DNA of 64,000 nucleotides. Origin: Geminicoccaceae bacterium. Its GTDB lineage: Bacteria > Pseudomonadota > Alphaproteobacteria > Geminicoccales > Geminicoccaceae. The position numbers and the translations under genes were made by a program. A model generated the notes under the pieces. It was not told the DNA's origin and made no database searches. It was given only the letters and a program-made list of their open reading frames with translations. Position 1 is the stretch's first letter, and the number at the start of each line of letters is the position of its first letter. This document shows positions 8,982 through 16,783 of this stretch, piece after piece. The stretch spans positions 1,681,501 to 1,745,500 of the forward strand of contig AP024683.1 of the NCBI GenBank assembly GCA_025999455.1, written 5' to 3'.

Positions 8982-9800
8982 GTGGCGACGCGGATGCCGG
9001 GCGGCGAGGGCGGATCGACGATGTCGAACGGACGGCTCGTGGCGCGGGCCGTCCTGCTCGGCGAGCGGCTCGATCTGCGCGGCGTCGCCGCGGCCGAAGG
9101 CGGGCTCGGCGACCCGGTGCAGCTCGCGGCCCCGGCAGGCCTCGTGGCCTTCGCCTTCCGCTGGGGCGCGGTGACGCTGATCGGCGGCACGGCTGCGCAG
9201 CAGGCGACGCTCCTCGAGGCGCTGCGGCCGCGCGTGACCGCACCCCTTCCCGACCCGGTCGAGGAGCGGGCCGAGCTCCTGCTCGGAGCGGCCGAGGACG
9301 GGATCGACCCGCGCGGCACGATCCTGCTCAAGGATCCGTCGCTGGCGCGTCTCGCCCTGGTCGCCGATGCGCTCGCCAAGAGCGCCGCCCTCGCGCATCA
9401 GGAGACGACGCTCACCGGCACGATCGACGCCATGGAGCCGTTCGTGGCGGCGCTCGCCGCGACCGGCCGGCTCGCCGCCTCGACCCGCGCGCTGCAGCGC
9501 ACGATCGGCGCCGCGCTGTCCGCCCGCTCGCGCGCGACGACCCGGGTCCAGGCCGACGACAAGCCGGATCTCTTGTGGGACCACCCGGAGCTCGAGCGGC
9601 TCTTCGAGCGGCTCGTCGACGAGTTCGAGCTCGTCGAGCGCTCCGCCGCCCTCGACCGCAAGCTCGCGCTCATCGGCGAGGCGACGACGACGCTCCTCAC
9701 CCTCGTCCAGTCCCGCCGGACCTACGTCGTCGAGATCGCGATCGTGCTCTTGATCCTGATCGAAGTGGTCAAGGGCTTCTACGAATCGCTCCTCGGCTGA
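8982..9800 (+). CDS. DUF155 (RMD1/YagE-like) family protein with C-terminal membrane anchor
   Basis: 272 residues. The C-terminal third has the typical DUF155 pattern: KPDLLWDHPELERLFERL, then a charged coiled-coil-like ELVERSAALDRKLALI helix, a LLTLVQSRRTYVVE stretch and a single hydrophobic helix (EIAIVLLILIEVVKGFYE) near the end. Bacterial and mitochondrial members (Rmd1, Sif2, RMND1) are tail-anchored; the bacterial role is unknown. The GTG at 8982 is preferred because GGAGGGAG lies just upstream; ATG codons at 8994 and 9021 are alternatives. The 214 bases in front hold only a weakly structured GC-rich leader. It is followed by a secreted vWA protein in the same direction, 64 bases away. 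Confidence 0.75.
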   Translation: MATRMPGGEGGSTMSNGRLVARAVLLGERLDLRGVAAAEGGLGDPVQLAAPAGLVAFAFRWGAVTLIGGTAAQQATLLEALRPRVTAPLPDPVEERAELLLGAAEDGIDPRGTILLKDPSLARLALVADALAKSAALAHQETTLTGTIDAMEPFVAALAATGRLAASTRALQRTIGAALSARSRATTRVQADDKPDLLWDHPELERLFERLVDEFELVERSAALDRKLALIGEATTTLLTLVQSRRTYVVEIAIVLLILIEVVKGFYESLLG

Positions 9801-9864
9801 CCGTCGGCCGTTGACCGCCGCGGCGTGCCGTTCCAGCTTGGCTGGAGCACGGGGAGGTTCGACC

Positions 9865-10668
9865 ATGCGCGCGCTCGGTCTCGCCAAGGCGATCTCGGTT
9901 CTGGCGACGCTCGCGGCCGGTGGTGTGACGGCCGAGGCCCAGGGCATCCCGGTCGATCTCGAGCTCGTCCTCGCGGTCGACGTCTCGCGTTCGATGGACC
10001 TCGACGAGCAGGAGCTGCAGCGCCAGGGCTATGTCGACGCGATCACCGCTCCCGAAGTGATCCAGGCGATCCGCGCCGGGGCCTACCGGCGCATCGCGCT
10101 CACCTACGTCGAATGGGCCGGGCCGAGCTACCAGCAGGTCGTCGTTCCGTGGCGGCTGATCGAGGACCGGGCGAGCGCCGAAGCGTTCGCCGCCGAGCTC
10201 GCCGAAGCCCCGCTCAACCGCGAGCGCTGGACCTCGATCTCCTCGGGCCTGCGCTTCGCCGCCGAACGTTTCGCCGAGAGCCCTTATCGCGGGCTCCGCC
10301 GGGTGATCGACGTGTCGGGCGACGGCGCCAACAATTCGGGCCCGCCGATCGAACCCGTGCGCGACTGGGTGCTCGCCCAGGACATCGTCATCAACGGCCT
10401 GCCGATCATGCTCAAGGAGGGCAATCCCGGCTTCGGCGGCATCAAGGAGCTCGACATCTATTACGAGGACTGCGTGATCGGCGGGCCCGGCTCGTTCGTC
10501 ATCCCGGTGCGCGAGCGCGAGCAGTTCGCGCCGGCGATCCGCCAGAAGCTCGCCCTCGAGGTGGCCGGCCGCACGCCCGAACTCCTGCCCGCCGCGGTCC
10601 GGGTCCGCGAGAAGCGGATCGACTGCACGATCGGCGAGCGGCTCCGGATGCAGTGGATGGATCGCTGA
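9865..10668 (+). CDS. DUF1194 von Willebrand factor A-like secreted protein
   Basis: 267 residues. A signal peptide (MRALGLAKAI..TLAAGGVTAEAQG) is followed by VDLELVLAVDVSRSMD, which carries the DxSxS metal-ion-dependent adhesion motif of vWA domains. LTYVEWAGP, WTSISSGLRFAAERF and VIDVSGDGANNSGPP are typical of DUF1194. It should be a periplasmic or exported metal-binding domain protein; its partner is unknown. ATG 9865 is chosen over an upstream in-frame GTG because a GGGGAGG site lies 8 bases before it and it gives a clean signal peptide. There are two conserved cysteines near the C-terminus (EDCVIG and KRIDCTIG), a likely disulfide. Confidence 0.85.
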   Translation: MRALGLAKAISVLATLAAGGVTAEAQGIPVDLELVLAVDVSRSMDLDEQELQRQGYVDAITAPEVIQAIRAGAYRRIALTYVEWAGPSYQQVVVPWRLIEDRASAEAFAAELAEAPLNRERWTSISSGLRFAAERFAESPYRGLRRVIDVSGDGANNSGPPIEPVRDWVLAQDIVINGLPIMLKEGNPGFGGIKELDIYYEDCVIGGPGSFVIPVREREQFAPAIRQKLALEVAGRTPELLPAAVRVREKRIDCTIGERLRMQWMDR

Positions 10669-10707
10669 GCCCGCCGATCGCCGCGGCCGAACCGCGTCCG
10701 ACCCGGC

Positions 10708-11808
10708 TCACGCGGCGGTGCGGACCTCGACGGGGTCGGTGACGACCGGTCGGCGGTGCCGGAACAGCGTGCAGGTGGTGCAGGGCGACTTCACCGGCGG
10801 ACCGACATAGGGTTCGTCGCTGAACAGGCTTCGTGAATAGCGATAGATGTCGTTGTTCCAGATCTCTTTGAAGCTTTGCTTCTTGAGATCGCCGAAATTG
10901 TGCTCGGGTGCGTGCAGGAAGCAGCACGGCAAGACGGTTCCGTCGATGTTGACGACCGGGTCCTGCCACAAGAAGTGACACGGTCGGTCGAACACGGGCT
11001 TGCGGCGCGCGTCGAACGCGAACTCCTTGTGATGAACCGGCATCCACTCCGCCGCCCAGCGTTCCTTCTCCTCGGGTGCGTCGAAACCGGGAACGAGATC
11101 GGCCCACATGAAGGTGAGCTGCAACCGATCGACGCCCACCGCACGGGCGGCCTCGGGTACCGTCTCGACCTCGTGCTCGTTCTTGCGATGGACGATGAAC
11201 TTCCAGACGATTTCCGGGCCCTTGCCGCCGCGCCTGCGGCGGTGCGCCACGAACTTGCGGATGTTTTCCTGAACGAGGTTCCAATCACCCCGCTTCCGGT
11301 AGGTCTGGTAACCCGTTTCGCTCGCCCCGTCGATCGACAGCACGACCGTCGTTAGCTGCGACTCGGCGATCTTCTCGATCAAGCCCTGCTTCTTAAGGCT
11401 GAAATTCGAGTGTAAATGGCTGATCGCGCCGCTCTTGTCGACGTCTTCGATGATCTTGAAGATTTCCGGATTGAGGAACGGCTCGCCCCAGTTGTAGAGA
11501 TTGACGAAGGCGACGTCGTCGCGTATCTGATCGAAGATCTTTTTGAACAGGTCGAACCGCATGTAGCCGGATTTCTGCGCGAGAGCGCCGGCGCCGGTGG
11601 CGCAGAGCGGGCAGCGCAAATTGCAAACGTTCGCCGGATCGAAGATGATCTTCGGCGGAAGACTTTCGACCACGAGCTTCTTGGCGGCGAACTCGCGCCG
11701 GTTGAGCAGGTAGTTACGGATGCGACGTGCGGAAGCGAGCTTCCAGAACGTCCGTGCTCGTCGTTTTAGGTGACCGACCCGATCGAACGTCAACCATCGC
11801 TGGTACAA
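10708..11808 (-). CDS. Radical SAM/SPASM domain protein
   Basis: About 366 residues. The radical SAM cluster motif CNLRCPLC (Cys 62, 66, 69 from the chosen start) is followed by LYNWGEPFLNP, VVLSIDGASETGY and a SPASM-type C-terminal cluster (DGTVLPCCFL, KSPCTTCTLF). Such proteins generate 5'-deoxyadenosyl radicals for peptide or cofactor modification; the target is unknown and no small precursor peptide gene is visible beside it. The TTG at 11808 is favoured because GGAG lies five bases upstream; TTG 11793 is the alternative, and the frame further upstream runs into the TRAP gene. Base composition is clearly lower in GC than the neighbours, suggesting transfer. It is a single gene, convergent with the DUF1194 gene. 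Confidence 0.8.
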   Translation of the reverse strand: MYQRWLTFDRVGHLKRRARTFWKLASARRIRNYLLNRREFAAKKLVVESLPPKIIFDPANVCNLRCPLCATGAGALAQKSGYMRFDLFKKIFDQIRDDVAFVNLYNWGEPFLNPEIFKIIEDVDKSGAISHLHSNFSLKKQGLIEKIAESQLTTVVLSIDGASETGYQTYRKRGDWNLVQENIRKFVAHRRRRGGKGPEIVWKFIVHRKNEHEVETVPEAARAVGVDRLQLTFMWADLVPGFDAPEEKERWAAEWMPVHHKEFAFDARRKPVFDRPCHFLWQDPVVNIDGTVLPCCFLHAPEHNFGDLKKQSFKEIWNNDIYRYSRSLFSDEPYVGPPVKSPCTTCTLFRHRRPVVTDPVEVRTAA

Positions 11809-11942
11809 AGGCGCCGCTCCGCATCGAGATCGACATGTCGACGGCAAGGTACCATCGATGGTGCGTGGAGCAAGCGCCGGCCGGCGCCGTTCCCGGACGA
11901 TCGGGACCGGCGGCTCGCCGAGGCGCCACCGGAGTACACGCC

Positions 11943-13247
11943 TCAGCGCACGAGCCAGAGGGCGAGTTCGGGGAAGAGCAGCACGAGGCCGAGCACGACG
12001 AGCTGCATGACCACGAACGGGCCGAAACTCTTGAAGATGTCGACCAATTCGGTGTCCGGAGGTGCGACGCTCTTCAAGTAGAAGGCGGCGGGTCCGAAGG
12101 GGGGCGAGAGGAACGAGACCTGCATGTTGATGCAGAAGAGGATGCCGAACCAGATCGGATCGTAGCCGAGCTGTTTGATGATCGGCACGAAGATCGGCAT
12201 GCACAGGAGCGCGATGCCGATCCAGTCCATGAACGCGCCGAGGAAGAGGAAGACGAGCATCATCAGGAGCACGATGACGATCGGCGCGACGTCGAGCCCG
12301 GTGATCAAGGAGCCGATCCAGCGTGGCCCGCCCGCGAGCGTGTAGGCCCCGATCAGGGTCGAGGCGCCGAAGGTCACCCAGAGCAGGATGCCGACCGACC
12401 GGAAGGTCTGCTCGAAGGCTTCGCGCAGGAGGGCGACGCGGAACTCGCCGCGCAGCACGATGAGCGCGAGCACGCCCACCACCCCCATGGTCGCGGCCTC
12501 GGTGATCGAGGTGATCCCGCCGTAGATCGAGCCCAGGACCACGACGACCAGAAGGAGCGGGCCCACGAGGCCCTTCGAGGCGGCGAGCTTCTGGCCGAGC
12601 GTGAGGGGCGGGCCCGCGTCCTCGACGAGCGGAGCGAGCGCCGGGTTCAACCGCACCCGGACCAAGATGTAGGCGATGTAGATGCCGCCCAGGAGAAGCC
12701 CCGGCACGATCGCCGCGGTGAAGAGCGAGGAGATCGGCGTGTCGGTGATGAGGCCGTAGACGATCAGGACGATCGAGGGCGGGATCATGGTGCCGAGCGA
12801 GCCGCCGGCGCAGACCGAGCCCATGGCGAGCCGCTTGTCGTAGCCGAGCCGCAGCATCTGCGGCAGGGCCACGAGCCCCAAGAGCACGATCTCGCCGCCG
12901 ATGATCCCCGACATCGCCGCCATGATGATCGCCATGATCATGGTGACGACGCCGACCCCGCCGCGCACCCGGCGCAACCAGGCATCGAGCGCGTCGTACA
13001 TGTCGCGGGCGATGCCCGAGCGCTCCATGAGCGAGGCCATGAGGATGAACATCGGCACCGAAATCAGCACGTACTCGGTGCAGAGCGCGTAGATGCGCTG
13101 CATCAACAGGCCGAGGCCGGGGATGCCGAATTTGAAATAGGCGAGGCTCACCCCGAGCATGCCGCAGGCGAAGGCCATCGGCACGCCGGCGGCGAGGAAG
13201 AGCAGGAACCCTGCGAGGAGCAGGATCGAGATCGTTTCGATACCCAT
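11943..13247 (-). CDS. dctM: TRAP transporter large permease (DctM-like)
   Basis: 434 residues with about 12 hydrophobic segments and the signatures of the DctM/SiaM large subunit: PMFILMASLMERSGIARD near residue 60, GIIGGEIVLLGLVALPQM, PPSIVLIVYGLITDTPISSLF, GGITSITEAATMGVVG and FLSPPFGPAAFYLKSV. It forms the cytoplasmic-membrane channel of a sodium-driven tripartite transporter for organic acids or related substrates. It is the last gene of a P-Q-M operon read leftwards, starting 4 bases after the small permease stop. The substrate cannot be read; nearby genes give no firm hint. Confidence 0.93.
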   Translation of the reverse strand: MGIETISILLLAGFLLFLAAGVPMAFACGMLGVSLAYFKFGIPGLGLLMQRIYALCTEYVLISVPMFILMASLMERSGIARDMYDALDAWLRRVRGGVGVVTMIMAIIMAAMSGIIGGEIVLLGLVALPQMLRLGYDKRLAMGSVCAGGSLGTMIPPSIVLIVYGLITDTPISSLFTAAIVPGLLLGGIYIAYILVRVRLNPALAPLVEDAGPPLTLGQKLAASKGLVGPLLLVVVVLGSIYGGITSITEAATMGVVGVLALIVLRGEFRVALLREAFEQTFRSVGILLWVTFGASTLIGAYTLAGGPRWIGSLITGLDVAPIVIVLLMMLVFLFLGAFMDWIGIALLCMPIFVPIIKQLGYDPIWFGILFCINMQVSFLSPPFGPAAFYLKSVAPPDTELVDIFKSFGPFVVMQLVVLGLVLLFPELALWLVR

Positions 13248-13251
13248 GGGC

Positions 13252-13737
13252 TCAGCCCCGCCGCCGGTCGACGAGGAAATTGTTCACGGCCTGGATCGCG
13301 ACGAGCACCGTCGTGACCAGGATCAAGGGCTTGAGCAGAGCCGGGATCGGCGGGTCCCATGCCGTACCGAACCGCTCGAAGGTCGAAAGCGCGCGCCAGG
13401 CCGAGGTCCAGCCGCCGACCACCATGCCGATCGCGAAGGCGAGGATGCAGAAGAGCGCGAGCGCGTCGAAGACGCGCTTCAAGGCCGGCGGGGCCAGATC
13501 GTAGAGTGGTGTGATGCGGATGTGCTCGCGCCGCTGCATGGCGTAGACGCCGGCGAACAGATAGCCGATGCCGGCGACCATGAGGGACAGCTCGTTGGCC
13601 CAGATCGTGGGCGAGCCGAAGAGATAGCGCATCACGACCTCGTAGAAGGTCGCGACGACGATGATGCCGAACAGCAGCATGGTCACCCGCGAGATCGCGA
13701 TCGTGACCCGATCGACGAAAGTCTCCCGCCCGCTCAT
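13252..13737 (-). CDS. dctQ: TRAP transporter small permease (DctQ-like)
   Basis: 161 residues with four predicted membrane helices, the standard DctQ layout: VTIAISRVTMLLFGIIVVATFYEVVMRYLFG forms the first helices with the conserved EVVMRYLFGSPTIWANELS motif, and KPLILVTTVLVAIQAVNNFLVDRRR ends the protein. It bridges the periplasmic binding protein and the large permease. It sits between the binding-protein gene upstream and the large permease directly downstream. The 87-base gap to the binding-protein gene contains a perfect hairpin, so its expression is probably lower than that of the binding protein. Confidence 0.9.
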   Translation of the reverse strand: MSGRETFVDRVTIAISRVTMLLFGIIVVATFYEVVMRYLFGSPTIWANELSLMVAGIGYLFAGVYAMQRREHIRITPLYDLAPPALKRVFDALALFCILAFAIGMVVGGWTSAWRALSTFERFGTAWDPPIPALLKPLILVTTVLVAIQAVNNFLVDRRRG

Positions 13738-13767
13738 GATCCGATCCGTGCAGAAGGGCGCAAGGAA

Positions 13768-13795
13768 AGCGGGCGGGGTCGAAACCCCGCCCGCT
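13768..13795 (-). terminator. Perfect 12-bp hairpin between TRAP binding-protein and permease genes
   Basis: On the plus strand AGCGGGCGGGGT (13768-13779), loop CGAA, then the exact complement ACCCCGCCCGCT (13784-13795). On the coding (minus) strand the stem is followed by a short T-containing stretch (TTTCCTTG). Such stem-loops after binding-protein genes usually act as partial terminators or 3'-end stabilisers, so that periplasmic binding protein is made in excess over the permeases. The structure is seen; the function is inferred. Confidence 0.7.
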
Positions 13796-13824
13796 CCGGT
13801 CGACGCGTCACGCGCCGGGCGCGC

Positions 13825-14862
13825 TCAGCCGAGCACGCCGATTCGCTTCATGAACGCGATCGAGCTCTCGAAGGCCTGCTTGGCGAAGGGGGTGCGCTGC
13901 GCCCAGGTCTGCCAGACCGCCTGCGCCTGCTCGCGATAGGCGCGCCGGTCGGCCTCCGACCAGGCGTGGATCGTGACACCCTTCGCCACGAGCTCGCGCG
14001 CGACCTCGGCATTGGCGAGGTTCGTCGTGGTCCAGCGATCGAGTGCCGCCTTCTTGAGCGCGACCTTGACGATCGCCTTGATGTCGGCCGGCAAGGAGTC
14101 CCACTTGGCCTTGTTGATCGCCAGATGATCCTGCGGCATCGAGTGGAAGCCGGGATATGTGGTGTGCGTGGCGATCTCGTAGAGGCCGAGGGCTTTGTTG
14201 ACGGCGAGCGTGCCCGCATCCGCGCCCTCCACGGCCTTGGTCTGGAGCGCCGTGAAGACCTCGCCGAAGTCCATGACCACGGGCTTGGCGCCGAGCTTGA
14301 CGAAGATGTCGGTCTGCATGCCCGGCGGGCAGCGGAACTTCCAATCCTTGAGATCGGCGAGCCCGCGCAGGGGCTTGGTCGAGACGAGCGATTCCGGCGG
14401 GTCGCCCCAGAAGCCCACCAGATACATCCCGAACTTGGCGTAGAGCGGATCGGCGATCTCGCGGCCGCCGCCCACGTCCAGCCAGGCCTGCATCTGATCG
14501 GGCGAATCGTAGCCGCCCAGCATGTCGCCGAAGGCCTGGAACGCCGCGTCCTTGCCCGGCTGGTAGGCGGCACCCGTCATGTCGCCGTCGAGGATCCCGG
14601 TCGAGGCGGCATCGAAGGTCTCGACCGACTTGACGACCGCGGAAGAGGTGAAGCTCTCGACCTGCACCCGGCCGCCCGACATCTCCTCGAGGTCCTTGCA
14701 GAAGCGCAAGAAGATCTTGCCGGGCACCGATTCGGCCGAATGGTGAGTCTGGATGCGGAGCTGGATCTTGGCCTGGCCGCGCGCGACCATGGGGGCCGCG
14801 ACCGTCCCCACCGCCGCCGCAGCCCCGAGCTGCGCGATCCGCCTGCGCGTCGTTCCGGTCAT
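13825..14862 (-). CDS. dctP: TRAP transporter substrate-binding protein (DctP-like)
   Basis: 345 residues. The N-terminus has a twin-arginine type signal (TTRRRIAQLGAAAAVGTVAAP) cut near ARGQA, then IQLRIQTHHSAESVPGKIFLRF. Family motifs include LRGLADLKDWKFRCPPGMQTDIFVKLGA-type region (about residues 160-190), VMDFGEVFTALQTKAVEGAD and HSMPQDHLAINKAKWDSLP. It binds an organic acid-like ligand in the periplasm and delivers it to the QM permease encoded downstream. ATG 14862 is chosen because it places the signal peptide at the start. The divergent SDR gene begins 152 bases away, so the two promoters share that gap. Confidence 0.93.
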   Translation of the reverse strand: MTGTTRRRIAQLGAAAAVGTVAAPMVARGQAKIQLRIQTHHSAESVPGKIFLRFCKDLEEMSGGRVQVESFTSSAVVKSVETFDAASTGILDGDMTGAAYQPGKDAAFQAFGDMLGGYDSPDQMQAWLDVGGGREIADPLYAKFGMYLVGFWGDPPESLVSTKPLRGLADLKDWKFRCPPGMQTDIFVKLGAKPVVMDFGEVFTALQTKAVEGADAGTLAVNKALGLYEIATHTTYPGFHSMPQDHLAINKAKWDSLPADIKAIVKVALKKAALDRWTTTNLANAEVARELVAKGVTIHAWSEADRRAYREQAQAVWQTWAQRTPFAKQAFESSIAFMKRIGVLG

Positions 14863-15014
14863 GAGCGGTCTCCCCGACCCGGTTGCGTTCCGGCGCGGAC
14901 CATAGGGAGCCCGCATCGCCCCGGCAACCGCGAGCCGGAAGAGGCGCCCGGCGCCGCGCGTGGTTGACCGCGGCCGCGGCACGGGCGAGGCTCGGGCCGG
15001 TATCGGGAGGCACG

Positions 15015-15791
15015 ATGGCGCGACCGGCGGTGCTGGTGAGCGGAGGTGCCGGTGGACTCGGGGCGGTGGCCGCCGAGGCCCTCGCCGCCCGCGGCTGTGC
15101 GGTCGCCGTCGCCGACCTCGACCTCGAGGGTGCCGAACGGGTCGCCGAAGCCTGTCGCACGCGGGTGCCGGCGGCCTTCGCGATCGGTGTCGATCTCGCC
15201 ACCGCCGAAGGGCCGGCCCGGATGGTCGAGGCGGCGGCCGAGGGGCTGGGCGGTCTCGACGTCCTCGTCCAATGCGCCGCCGTCGCTCCCGCCGAAGCCT
15301 TCCTCGCGATGACGGCCGAGGCCTGGGAGGCCGCGCTCCTCGTCAACGTCCGGGCCTGCGCGCTCGCCACCGCGGCGGCCGGCCGGATCATGAAGGCGCA
15401 GGGGCGCGGCGGCCGGATCGTCCACGTGACCTCCGCCGCCTCGCGGATGGCGCTCCCCGACTACACGGCCTACGCGGCGAGCAAGGCCGCGGTCGATTCC
15501 TTGACCCGCAGCGCCGCCGTGGCCCTGGCGCCGCACGGGATCACGGTGACGAGCCTCTCGCCCGGCATGATGGACACACCCCTCCAACGACGCACCGAAG
15601 AAGCTTTCGCGCGCCTTTCCGGCCGCAGCGACCTCGAGGCCTTCCGCGCCGAGCGCACCGCCCGGATCCCGCTCGGCCGACGCACCGACCCGACCGAGAT
15701 GGCGGCCGTGATCGTCTGGCTCGCGCTCGACGCGCCGGCCTACATGACCGCCGCGCGGCTCAACGTCACGGGCGGTCTCGACAAGGATTGA
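15015..15791 (+). CDS. SDR family NAD(P)-dependent oxidoreductase
   Basis: 258 residues. VLVSGGAGGLGAV is the cofactor motif, VQCAAVAP replaces the usual NNAG, HVTSAASR supplies the catalytic serine and YTAYAASKAAV the Tyr/Lys pair; it ends in LNVTGGLDKD. This is a classical SDR of unknown substrate. ATG 15015 has a GGGAGG site seven bases upstream. It reads in the same direction as, and 18 bases ahead of, the transketolase N-terminal gene and is divergent from a TRAP operon, so it may act on the imported substrate; that is inference only. Confidence 0.85.
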   Translation: MARPAVLVSGGAGGLGAVAAEALAARGCAVAVADLDLEGAERVAEACRTRVPAAFAIGVDLATAEGPARMVEAAAEGLGGLDVLVQCAAVAPAEAFLAMTAEAWEAALLVNVRACALATAAAGRIMKAQGRGGRIVHVTSAASRMALPDYTAYAASKAAVDSLTRSAAVALAPHGITVTSLSPGMMDTPLQRRTEEAFARLSGRSDLEAFRAERTARIPLGRRTDPTEMAAVIVWLALDAPAYMTAARLNVTGGLDKD

Positions 15792-15809
15792 GAGGGGGGA
15801 GCCGACGAA

Positions 15810-16703
15810 GTGCGCCGCAACCACCCGCCCGCCGAAGCCGACCTCGTGGCCCTGCGCGCCCGTGCGCACGCCATCCGCCGGACCTGCATCGAGCTCGCGA
15901 CCGGCAAGGGCCAGGGCTATCTCGGCCAAGCCCTCGGCTTCGCCGACGTCATGGCCGCGGTCTACTTCCAGGAGCTGCGCTGGGATCCGCAGGATCTCGA
16001 TTGGCCGGAGCGCGACCGGTTCGTGCTCTCGACCGGCCATTACGCGATCCTGCTCTGGGCGACGCTCGCCGAGGCCGGCGCCATCCCGCGCGAGGAGCTC
16101 GCGACCTTCGCCACGGACGACAGCCGGCTCGACATGAGTGCCCTCGACAGCTCGCCCGGTGTGGAGGTCACGGGCGGCTCCTTGGGCCACGGCCTGCCGG
16201 TCGCGATCGGGATGGCGCTCGGGCTCCGCCGCGCCGGCTCGGACGCGCGGATCTTCTGCGAGCTCTCCGACGGCGAATGCCAGGAGGGCTCGACCTGGGA
16301 GGCGGCGCTCGCGGCCACGACCTTCGGACTCGACAATCTCGTCGCGATCGTCGACGCCAACGGGATCCAAGCCGACGGCAAGATCGTCGTCCGGCTCGAG
16401 CCGCTCGCCGAGAAATGGCGGGCCTTCGGCTTCGACACGCAGGAGGTCGACGGCAACGATCTGGCGGCCGTCCTGGCGGCGCTCGAGGGGGCTCGGGCGC
16501 GCGACGGCCGGCCCAAGGCGATCGTCTGCCGGACCCTGCCGGGCAAGGGCGTGCCGCGCCTCGAGCGGCGCGAGAAGGCGCACTTCATCCGCGTCGACCC
16601 GGACGAGTGGGAGGCGATCCTGGCCGAACTCGAGGCAGAGGCTGCCCGAACGGTGGGCGGGACCGCCGGAACGCCACGCGCGGAGGGCGGGACGCGGACG
16701 TAG
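15810..16703 (+). CDS. Transketolase, N-terminal (ThDP PP-domain) subunit
   Basis: 297 residues, matching stand-alone transketolase N-terminal subunits (about 270-300). Motifs: RRTCIELATGKGQGYLGQALGFAD, LSTGHYAILLW (the substrate and Mg region), VTGGSLGHGLP and the ThDP motif ELSDGECQEGSTWEAA followed by DANGIQADG. Alone it cannot be active; it needs the PYR-domain half, which lies 3.6 kb downstream at 20315-21334. Between the two sit amine dehydrogenase genes. GTG start directly after the SDR. The pair could be a true transketolase or a ketol-transfer enzyme for an unusual sugar. Confidence 0.9.
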   Translation: MRRNHPPAEADLVALRARAHAIRRTCIELATGKGQGYLGQALGFADVMAAVYFQELRWDPQDLDWPERDRFVLSTGHYAILLWATLAEAGAIPREELATFATDDSRLDMSALDSSPGVEVTGGSLGHGLPVAIGMALGLRRAGSDARIFCELSDGECQEGSTWEAALAATTFGLDNLVAIVDANGIQADGKIVVRLEPLAEKWRAFGFDTQEVDGNDLAAVLAALEGARARDGRPKAIVCRTLPGKGVPRLERREKAHFIRVDPDEWEAILAELEAEAARTVGGTAGTPRAEGGTRT

Positions 16704-16783
16704 CATCCGGCTGCTACCACTCGGCCCGGCGCTTGCTTAACCTCCGGGTCGTGGGGAGGAACGTTCGGAGAGGGGGAGGAGCG

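Noticed and set aside
11809-12204. Upstream extension of the radical SAM gene in the same frame
   Set aside because: It overlaps the TRAP large permease gene on the same strand and translates to Arg/Leu-rich text without conserved features.
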